A DNA stretch of 9,561 bases from Candidatus Elarobacter sp. (GTDB lineage: Bacteria; Vulcanimicrobiota; Vulcanimicrobiia; Vulcanimicrobiales; Vulcanimicrobiaceae): positions 1-9,561 of the forward strand of contig JASLGJ010000425.1 in the NCBI GenBank assembly GCA_030150085.1. Reading direction: 5' to 3'. The notes below the pieces were generated by a model, which was not told the origin of the DNA, did not search any database, and saw only the letters and a program-made list of their open reading frames with translations. Positions 1 through 6,182 of this stretch are shown piece by piece; the stretch's first letter is position 1; every line of letters begins with the position of its first letter. Both the position numbers and the translations under genes were made by a program.

Positions 1-1
1 C

Positions 2-163
2 GCGTCGAGCGCGGCGAGCAGCGCCGCCGCCGACGCGCGCTTGCCGCAGGCCGAGCCGCTGCTGATCAACGAACCGCCGCACGGCCCGCTCCACGCCGCG
101 CTCGCGGCGCACCCGGCCTGGAGCGAGTTCACCCGCCAGTACCGTATGGCCGTGCGGCTGTAG
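2..163 (+). CDS. C-terminal fragment of an unrecognised protein (5' end outside window)
   Basis: Seen: the plus-strand frame beginning at base 2 is open for 53 codons and ends in TAG at 161-163. Almost every third codon position is G or C, matching the coding bias of the complete genes. The translation starts with a short Ala/Ser-rich stretch (ASSAASSAAADARLPQ), then turns into ordinary mixed sequence containing EPLLINEPPHGPL and HPAWSEFTRQYRM, and ends MAVRL. This looks like a linker followed by a short C-terminal tail. I recognise no family. It is convergent with the Tc toxin operon, and its stop codon directly touches that operon's last stop, so it belongs to a different transcription unit. 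A Tc immunity or chaperone role cannot be argued from this fragment. The call rests on codon bias and the clean stop. Confidence 0.68.
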   Translation, partial: ASSAASSAAADARLPQAEPLLINEPPHGPLHAALAAHPAWSEFTRQYRMAVRL

Positions 164-3100
164 CTAGATCGGGTTGGCCGAGGACTGGCTGAAGTGGTCG
201 TTGAGCCAGGATTCGAACGAGGCTTCCCACGAGGAGTCCGTGCCGGTGCCGTAGCCGAACGCGATGCCGACGAACGGCACCAGGCTCAGCGCCAGCACGA
301 GCTGGTTGCCGAACGAGTACGCGCCGCTCGCGTCCAGGCTGCCCGAGATGCCTTCGAGCGCGACGACCCCGCCGTTGGCGAGCAGGAACTGCGGCACCCA
401 GCCGATCGGGATCGAGACCAGCGCGCCGTTGGCGCTGACGTTGAACACGTCGCCGACCGAGTTGATCGCGGCCGACTGGCCGATGCCGACGAACGAGCCG
501 GCCAGGCCCATCGGGTTGCCGCCCGCCACCAGCTCGGCGGTGTTCTGGCCGAACGCGGCGATGTTGCTCGAGGTCGAGACCGGGCCCGCCGCGCCGCTGT
601 ACTTGTCCAGCGTGCCGATCTTGAGCGCGGCGTTGGGCCCTTCGCCCGAGATGATGCCCGACACCGCGCCCAGCGCGGCGCCGACCACCGCGCCGGTGAT
701 GAACCCCGCCAGCATGTGCTTGAAGATGCTCTCGGCGTTGCCTTTGCCGCCCGCGTAGCCGGCCGCCGCGCCCGTGCCCGCGCCGATCACCGCGCCCTCC
801 ACCGCGCCGATCGCCACGCTGCCCAGGAACGTCAGCGACGACATGCCGCTGGCCACCGCCAGGCCCAGCGCGCCGCTGGCGAAGCCCGCGATGCCGCCCA
901 CGATGCCGCCGAACAGGATGCCCTTCCAGATGTCGCCGCCGGCCTGGGCCGCGGCGATGCCGCCGATCACCGCGCCGGCCGCGACGCCCACCGCGGCCGA
1001 GACGAACAGCCCGCCCAGCGTGACGGTCAGGCCCGGGATCGCGAGCAGGGTCGTGCCGCCGGTGAAGTACGCCGCCACGCACAGCACCGCGATCAGCACC
1101 ACGATGCCGATCACCGCCAGCACGTTCTCCCACGAGATCATGCCCGAGGGGTCGACGTAGCGCAGCGGGTTGTTGTGCCCGTAGACGTAGCGGTTCCAGC
1201 CGTCGAGGCTGAACGCGCCGCCGACGATCATGTCGGGCGCGGTGAAGCGCCCGCGCACCGGGTCGAGGTAGCGCCGCCCCAGGCACACCAGGCCCGTGTC
1301 CGCGTCGAACGTGCCCGAGCCGAAGCCCGGCTGCACGTCGCCCGCGCGCGAGTCGTGGCGCAGCGCGCCGTAGGGGCCGAAGGCCAGCCGGCGCACCTCG
1401 GCGCCGCTCGCGTCGGTGAAGAGCGTGGCGTTGCCGAGCTGGTCGTAGTGCGAGAACAGCGCCTGCGCCCCGGCGAACGCGACGATCCGCCGCCCGCCGA
1501 AGCTCACCCACACCACCGCCCGCGCGTCCACGAGCTCCAGCGACGCGTCGACCGCGCGGAACGTCGTGCCGTCGGCGGCGACGCGCAGCGCGCGCATCCC
1601 GCGGAAGTCGTAGGCGTAGCGCTCGGCCGTCGCGTCGGGGCGCGCGAGCCCGGTCAGGCGGTCGAAGCCGTCGTAGGCCAGGGTGCCGAACGCGCCCTGC
1701 GTCAGGCGCCCGGCGGCGTCGTAGACGCTCGGGTCGGGCCCCTGCGGCTGCGCGGTGCCGCCGTCGGAGTAGGCATACGCGAACGCCGCGCCGTCGCCGT
1801 AGCTGGCCGCCGTGAGCCGGTCGAGGTCGTCGTAGCCGAACGTCGCCTGCTCGAGCGGGTTGGGGGCGGCGATGCCGGTGGTGTTGCCGGCGCCGTCGTA
1901 GGCGAAGGTCTGGTCGCGCAGCACCTCGCCCGCCGGGCCGCTCACGCCGAGGTGCGCCAAGCGGCGGCTGTTCGGCAGGTAGGTCCAGGTGTTGCGGGTG
2001 CCGTTCTGATAGGTCAGCGCGGTCAAGCGCCCGCGCAGGTCGTACTCGGCGGCCTTGACGTAGCCGGGCGCGGCGAGCGGCAGGCCGCGCGGGCCGTAGG
2101 TGTAGCCGACGACGCGCCGGCCCGCGCCGGGCACGGGCTCGGGCAGCGTGGTCTGCACCTGGCGGCCCATGTCGTCGAGCACGAAGTCGGTGGCGTAGGT
2201 GATGCCCGGCCGGTCGGTCAGCGTGCGGGTCTGGGCGACGATCTGCCCGCGCGCGTCGTAGGAATAGGTCCAGCTGCCGAGCGCGTCGTCGACGCGCCAC
2301 AGGCGGCTGCGCCGGTTGCGCTCGCCGTCGGGCGGCAGGGCGTCGCCCGCGTTGAGGTAGTGATAGGTCACCTCGGGCGCGGGCGCGCCGGCCAGGCCGG
2401 TCGTCAGCAGCCGGCCCAGCGGGTCGAACGTGCTGACGATCTCCTCGCCCGCGGCGTTGCGCCGGCGCACGACGTTGCCCGCCGCGTCGGCGATCGAGAG
2501 CGTCGTGCCGGTGGCCGGGGTGGCGTTGGCGACCAGCCGCCCCAGCAGGTCGTACGAGAGCACCGTGGTCACGCCGTCGGCATCGGTCGCGCTCGCGATG
2601 TGGCTCTGCGCGGTGTAGGTGAAGGTCTGGCGCAGGGTGCGCCCGTCGTGCTGCTGCTCGATCGCGACGATGCGCCCCAGCGCGTCGAGGTGCTGCACGG
2701 TCGTGCGCACCAGCGCCTCGCCCGCCAGCGCGTTGCTGATCGTCACCGTGCCGGGGCCGTAGGCGTAGCGGGTGATCGCGCCGCCGGCCTCGCTGCGCGC
2801 GAGCAATCGCCCCAGCCCGTCGTAGGTGACGGTGGTGGCGGGCGTGCCGGGCGGCGGCGGGGCGTAGTCCGCGTGGTCGGCGTAGTAGGGCTCGAACAGC
2901 TCCGCCTCGAGCCCGCGCACGTTGCGCCGCACCGCGTCGCGCACGATGAACGCGCGCCCGGCGTCGCCCTCGCCCGGCACCACGCCCGCCAGGCGCTGGC
3001 CGCGCCCGTCGAAGTACTCCACCTCGTCGAACGTCGCGGGCTGCCCGGACTGGACGCGGTACGAGGTCGCGAGCGCCGTCGGCGCGCTCGCCAGCCGGTA

Positions 3101-6100
3101 GCCGAAGGCGATGCTCGGCAGCGCGTCGCTGTCGCCGGGCGAGATCGTCGCGGTCACCCGGCCCAGCAGGTCGAAGGTGTCGCGGCTGGTCGCGCCCGCG
3201 CCGTCGGTCAGCGTGCCGATCTGCAGCGCGCGCTCGTCGTAGACGGCGGCGATCGTGTTGCCCAGCTCGTCGCTCATCGTCACCGGGCGGCTGCGGCTGG
3301 GGTCGTAGACGATGCGCGCGTCGAAGCCCAGCTGGCTGCGCCGGGTGAGGCTGAACGTGCCGCCGTCGGTGCGCCGCTCGTAGGCGACGTGGCGCACCCA
3401 CCAGCCGCTCTCGCCGGCGTGGCGCAGGTAGCCCAGCGCCGCCAGGTCCGGCGCGCTCGCGCCGTAGATCGCGCTCACCAGCGGGTCGGTGAAGGCCAGC
3501 ACGTCGGTGCGGGTGAGCTGGCCGATCGTGGCCTGGCCCTCCGGCAGCCCGGTGAAGCCCGGGCCGTCGTAGTACATCACCTTGGCGCTGGCGATCGTGC
3601 CGTCGGCGAGCGTCTGCGTCACCCGCGCCGGGAGCGAGACGACGTGCGCGGCCAGGTTCTGCGCGAACGTGGTGGTCGTGGTGACGTCGAGGTCCGGCGT
3701 GGCGGCGCCGGTGCGCTGCGCGACCATGCGCTGCGAGCCGATGTTGCCGAACGCGTCGGGCTCGGCGTAGCTGATGGTGTGGGTCGAGAAGGGCGCGGCG
3801 GCGCGCTCGTAGAGCGTCTCGGTGGCGCGCGTTTCGTAGCCCACCCCGACCCGCGCGCCGTTGGGCGCGGTCTCGATGCGGGCCGCGTACTCGTGCGTCA
3901 CCACGCGGTAGGGCTGGTCCTGGTCGGGGCCGCCGTCCAGCCCGAAGACCTCCGTCTTGAGCAGGCGCCGGCGCAGCGCGCCGAAGCGCAGCACGTCGTC
4001 GCCGTCGAGCGGGCGGGCGAGGTCGGCCGGGTCGAGGCCCAGGTGGTAGGTGTTGCGCGCGCGCTGGCCCGGCACCGAGGCGTCGCCGTCGGTGATCGTG
4101 TCGACCACCCCGAAGCCGAGAAACGCCCGCAGGGCGCTGTCGTAGCGCGCCGGCCCGTACGCGTAGCGCGTCGAGGCGGTGACGCCGGTCGCGGCGTCGC
4201 TCACCCGCATGCCGCTCACGCAGTGGACCGGGAAGGGGTGGAACGTGCGCCAGGGCGTGCCGGCCGCGGCCGCGTCGAGCGCGTACTCGGTCGAGGTCCG
4301 GTAGGAGATCGCGGTCGTCGTCCCGATCCCGTTGTCGATTTCGGTCAGCAGATACGGCTTGACGCCGCCGCACAGGTCGAGGAAGACGTAGCCGCGCCGG
4401 CTGGGGCCGTCGGGCACGTTCGACCACAGCACGCCCAGCGTGCCGCTGCCGTTCAAGTCGCACAGCCGGACCTCGTCGATCCCGACCGCGGGCGTGTGGG
4501 CGATCGTCTGGGGCGGGCCGACCGCGACCCCGCCGCGGTTGTACCACACCGTCACGCTGCCCGCGTCGACGTACACGAAGTCGGCACAGCCGTCGCCGTC
4601 GACGTCGGCCAGGAACAGGCGGCTGGGGTCGAAGCCGCGCGGGAGCGCGGGCGGGGCGGTCATCTCGACCGGCGCGTCCCAGCGGCCGTGGCCGAGGTAG
4701 GGCCAGTAGCGCACCGCCGCGCCGTCGACCCGTACCAGGTCCTGCAGGCCGTCGCCGGTCATGTCGGCCAGCTTCACGTGCGGGTCGCGCAGGTCGGCTT
4801 GGGGCGCCGCGTTGCGCGGGATCGTGCGCGGCTGGGCCGCGAAGCCGCCGTCCGCGCGGTAGTACAGGGCGAAGAACTCGTCGGTCACGGTCAGCACGTC
4901 GGCCCGCCCGTCGCCGTCGAGGTCCACGAAGCGCGAGGCCAGGCCCGGCCCGGCGACCGGCGGCGCGCCGGCCAGCGCGACCATCCGCCCGAAGCCGCCC
5001 CCCTCGTTCAGCGGGACGTAGCGCGAGGCGGCCGAGGCGAACGCGACCAGGTCGACCGTGCCGTTGCCGAGCAGGTCGGCGAACGCCACGCCCGGCGCGG
5101 CGAGGTCGACCGGGCCCGGCACGGCCGCCATCGGGAGCGGGTAGCCCCAGCGCCCGCGCCCGTCGTTGCGCCACACCCGCGCCGCGCCCGCGCGCAGCTC
5201 GAACAGCTCGGGCAGACCGTCGCCGTCCCAGTCGACCAGCTCCACCGCGCGCGACGAGAACGGCGGCGGCGAGGCGCCCGGGAACGGGCCGCTGCTGCGG
5301 GTCAGCGTGCGCGGCGCGATCGTGCTGTAGCCAAAGCGGGTCGGCGGGGCATCGAGCGCGGAGCCGTCCGCGCCGTGGCCGCGCACGGCGATCGAGGCCA
5401 GCAGCGAGAGCCCGGCCGGCTCGCCCAGCGCGTAGGTCAGGTTCCACGAGCGCACCAGGGTCGGCGCGGCGTCGAGCGCGTGCAGCTCGATGCGCGCGCA
5501 GCGCCGCGCGGTGCGGACCGTGAAGCCGAAGCTGCCGTCGGCGAGCGCGTCGGGGCGGTCCTCGTAGACGAACGCCAGCCGGTAGCGCCCCCACGCGATC
5601 GCCGTGACGTAGCGCTGCGCGCCGTCGGGCACGTACTCGTACGACACCACGTCGCCCGCGGCGGTGGTCGAGCTCTCGAGCAGCCACGCCGCGACCTTCT
5701 CGCTGCCGTCCGCGGTCGTGCCGACGCGCGCCGCGGCGCTCGCCCCCAGCGCGTACACCGTGCCGGCGGTGTCGGTCACCTCCCAGCCCGCGTCCTTGCG
5801 CAGGATGCGGTAGAACATGGTGTCGACCCGCGGCCGGTACGCGCCGCCGCCGACGTCGACCAGATCGTCGACGCCCGGCATGGCGAACGCGTCCGCGCCC
5901 GGCGCGTACGTCGGCACGCCGTACGCGGTCGCGCGCTGGATCGCCATCGTGCCGAACGCCCAGCCGATCCCGAACGGCCCGTTGCCCGCCCCGCTGGAGT
6001 AGCGCAGGCGCAGCGAGGGCGCGACCCCGTCCGGTCCGGCCGGCAGCGCCAGCGGAAAGGCGTAGCTGCCGGTGCCGGTGTTGAGGTCGGTCTCGAACGC

Positions 6101-6172
6101 GGTCCCCACGTCCGACACCGCGCCGCCGCCCTTGGGCAGGCTCAGGACTTGCGCGTCGACGCCCGAGCTCAC
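164..6172 (-). CDS. Fused TcB-TcC (SpvB/TcdB-RHS) Tc toxin cage protein with C-terminal cargo
   Basis: 2002 residues. Family role: TcB-TcC forms a hollow RHS cage that stores its own cleaved C-terminus and releases it through a docked TcA channel. Seen, in order: SpvB-type N-terminus at about 8-290 (GTGSYAFPL, GNGPFGIGW); six VCBS/FG-GAP blades at about 313-582 (VDWDGDG, VDLDGDG, ADVDGDG); TcdB middle region from about 605 (TEIDNGIGTTTAISY); YD/RHS repeats at about 1000-1525 (YDGLGRL, YDLLGRL, FDPLGRL); RHS core at 1576-1678 (YDQLGN, GRRYLDPVRGRF, NNPLRYVDPSGM); cargo at 1679-2002. The GTG start at 6170-6172 is preceded by GAGG five bases upstream and lies 10 bases after the TcA-like stop, so translation is probably coupled. 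No signal peptide is seen. TcB and TcC are often separate proteins of about 1470 and 950 residues; this fusion is shorter than their sum. The family call is firm. Host, target and cargo activity are unknown. Confidence 0.96.
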   Translation of the reverse strand: MSSGVDAQVLSLPKGGGAVSDVGTAFETDLNTGTGSYAFPLALPAGPDGVAPSLRLRYSSGAGNGPFGIGWAFGTMAIQRATAYGVPTYAPGADAFAMPGVDDLVDVGGGAYRPRVDTMFYRILRKDAGWEVTDTAGTVYALGASAAARVGTTADGSEKVAAWLLESSTTAAGDVVSYEYVPDGAQRYVTAIAWGRYRLAFVYEDRPDALADGSFGFTVRTARRCARIELHALDAAPTLVRSWNLTYALGEPAGLSLLASIAVRGHGADGSALDAPPTRFGYSTIAPRTLTRSSGPFPGASPPPFSSRAVELVDWDGDGLPELFELRAGAARVWRNDGRGRWGYPLPMAAVPGPVDLAAPGVAFADLLGNGTVDLVAFASAASRYVPLNEGGGFGRMVALAGAPPVAGPGLASRFVDLDGDGRADVLTVTDEFFALYYRADGGFAAQPRTIPRNAAPQADLRDPHVKLADMTGDGLQDLVRVDGAAVRYWPYLGHGRWDAPVEMTAPPALPRGFDPSRLFLADVDGDGCADFVYVDAGSVTVWYNRGGVAVGPPQTIAHTPAVGIDEVRLCDLNGSGTLGVLWSNVPDGPSRRGYVFLDLCGGVKPYLLTEIDNGIGTTTAISYRTSTEYALDAAAAGTPWRTFHPFPVHCVSGMRVSDAATGVTASTRYAYGPARYDSALRAFLGFGVVDTITDGDASVPGQRARNTYHLGLDPADLARPLDGDDVLRFGALRRRLLKTEVFGLDGGPDQDQPYRVVTHEYAARIETAPNGARVGVGYETRATETLYERAAAPFSTHTISYAEPDAFGNIGSQRMVAQRTGAATPDLDVTTTTTFAQNLAAHVVSLPARVTQTLADGTIASAKVMYYDGPGFTGLPEGQATIGQLTRTDVLAFTDPLVSAIYGASAPDLAALGYLRHAGESGWWVRHVAYERRTDGGTFSLTRRSQLGFDARIVYDPSRSRPVTMSDELGNTIAAVYDERALQIGTLTDGAGATSRDTFDLLGRVTATISPGDSDALPSIAFGYRLASAPTALATSYRVQSGQPATFDEVEYFDGRGQRLAGVVPGEGDAGRAFIVRDAVRRNVRGLEAELFEPYYADHADYAPPPPGTPATTVTYDGLGRLLARSEAGGAITRYAYGPGTVTISNALAGEALVRTTVQHLDALGRIVAIEQQHDGRTLRQTFTYTAQSHIASATDADGVTTVLSYDLLGRLVANATPATGTTLSIADAAGNVVRRRNAAGEEIVSTFDPLGRLLTTGLAGAPAPEVTYHYLNAGDALPPDGERNRRSRLWRVDDALGSWTYSYDARGQIVAQTRTLTDRPGITYATDFVLDDMGRQVQTTLPEPVPGAGRRVVGYTYGPRGLPLAAPGYVKAAEYDLRGRLTALTYQNGTRNTWTYLPNSRRLAHLGVSGPAGEVLRDQTFAYDGAGNTTGIAAPNPLEQATFGYDDLDRLTAASYGDGAAFAYAYSDGGTAQPQGPDPSVYDAAGRLTQGAFGTLAYDGFDRLTGLARPDATAERYAYDFRGMRALRVAADGTTFRAVDASLELVDARAVVWVSFGGRRIVAFAGAQALFSHYDQLGNATLFTDASGAEVRRLAFGPYGALRHDSRAGDVQPGFGSGTFDADTGLVCLGRRYLDPVRGRFTAPDMIVGGAFSLDGWNRYVYGHNNPLRYVDPSGMISWENVLAVIGIVVLIAVLCVAAYFTGGTTLLAIPGLTVTLGGLFVSAAVGVAAGAVIGGIAAAQAGGDIWKGILFGGIVGGIAGFASGALGLAVASGMSSLTFLGSVAIGAVEGAVIGAGTGAAAGYAGGKGNAESIFKHMLAGFITGAVVGAALGAVSGIISGEGPNAALKIGTLDKYSGAAGPVSTSSNIAAFGQNTAELVAGGNPMGLAGSFVGIGQSAAINSVGDVFNVSANGALVSIPIGWVPQFLLANGGVVALEGISGSLDASGAYSFGNQLVLALSLVPFVGIAFGYGTGTDSSWEASFESWLNDHFSQSSANPI
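167..1138 (-). other. Cargo region of TcB-TcC: glycine-zipper membrane segment plus distal tail
   Basis: Residues 1679-2002, after the RHS-core DPSGM motif where TcC-type proteins are expected to self-cleave. Seen: a very hydrophobic stretch at 1684-1703 (VLAVIGIVVLIAVLCVAAYF), then a long Gly/Ala/Ile/Val region to about 1845 full of GxxxG-like spacing (GAVIGGIAA, GGIVGGIAG, GAVVGAALGAVSG). A less hydrophobic tail follows from about 1850, with one more hydrophobic patch at about 1957-1974 (LVLALSLVPFVGIAFG). I see no ADP-ribosyltransferase, deaminase, nuclease or protease motif. Similar glycine-rich segments occur after the core in other RHS proteins, where they may aid membrane passage or form pores. 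Assigning a membrane-active role here is inference. Confidence 0.75.
1139..1447 (-). other. RHS-associated core domain (cage plug and autocleavage region)
   Basis: Residues 1576-1678. Seen: YDQLGN at 1576-1581, AFGPYG at 1597-1602, FDADTGL at 1622-1628, GRRYLDPVRGRF at 1632-1643, and NNPLRYVDPSGM at 1667-1678. This is the standard RHS-core pattern, which closes the cage and carries the aspartyl-protease-like autocleavage activity described for TcC proteins. Cleavage is expected immediately after the DPSGM motif. Nearby acidic candidates are D1647, D1657 and D1674; which of them serve as catalytic residues cannot be fixed without an alignment. Confidence 0.9.
1598..2830 (-). repeat. YD/RHS repeat array encoding the TcC-side cage wall
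   Basis: Residues about 1115-1525 carry degenerate YD repeats with the pattern Y/F-D-x-x-G/D-R-L. Examples are YDGLGRL at 1117, YDLLGRL at 1207, FDPLGRL at 1249, YDLRGRL at 1377, YDDLDRL at 1447, YDAAGRL at 1484 and YDGFDRL at 1500. A further copy, FDLLGRV at 1000, lies in the TcB-like part. Each repeat is expected to add a beta-hairpin strip to the spiral wall of the cage. The repeats are diverged at DNA level, so this is a protein-level repeat rather than a recent DNA duplication. Confidence 0.9.
4427..5236 (-). repeat. Six-bladed VCBS/FG-GAP beta-propeller of the TcB part
   Basis: Residues 313-582 hold six blades at a regular spacing of 49-53 residues. The loop aspartates fall at D314, D366, D417, D470, D523 and D572. 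Blades 1, 3 and 5 have the canonical calcium-type loop DxDGDG (DWDGDG, DLDGDG, DVDGDG); blades 2, 4 and 6 are degenerate (DLLGNG, DMTGDG, DLNGSG). In characterised Tc toxins the TcB propeller gates the cage and docks on the TcA C-terminal TcB-binding domain. The partner is encoded immediately upstream. Calcium binding is inferred from the loop pattern only. Confidence 0.92.
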
Positions 6173-6177
6173 GTCCG

Positions 6178-6181
6178 CCTC
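6178..6181 (-). promoter_or_regulatory. Ribosome binding site for TcB-TcC
   Basis: The minus strand reads GAGG, then five bases, then the GTG start at 6172-6170. The TcA-like stop TGA (6185-6183) lies directly upstream, so the site sits in the 10-base gap between the two genes. Spacing and sequence fit a Shine-Dalgarno element, and they support this GTG over any internal start. Confidence 0.7.
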
Positions 6182-6182
6182 G

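Noticed and set aside
185..209. Inverted repeat CTGGCT / AGCCAG with a 13-base loop near the convergent stops
   Set aside because: Only 6 bp of stem, no T-run, and it lies inside the toxin coding sequence. Too weak to call a terminator.
264..1160. Short plus-strand frames (264-758 and 774-1160) opposite the cargo region, considered as possible antisense immunity genes
   Set aside because: Composition rich in Pro, Ala, Thr and Ser reads as the complement of Gly/Ala/Val codons. They lack a convincing ribosome site and a membrane pattern, so no immunity role can be supported.
129..5687. A minus-strand open frame of 1852 codons overlapping the TcB-TcC gene in another frame
   Set aside because: Arg-rich, low-complexity translation with no recognisable motif. 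It is a frame shadow of the toxin gene.
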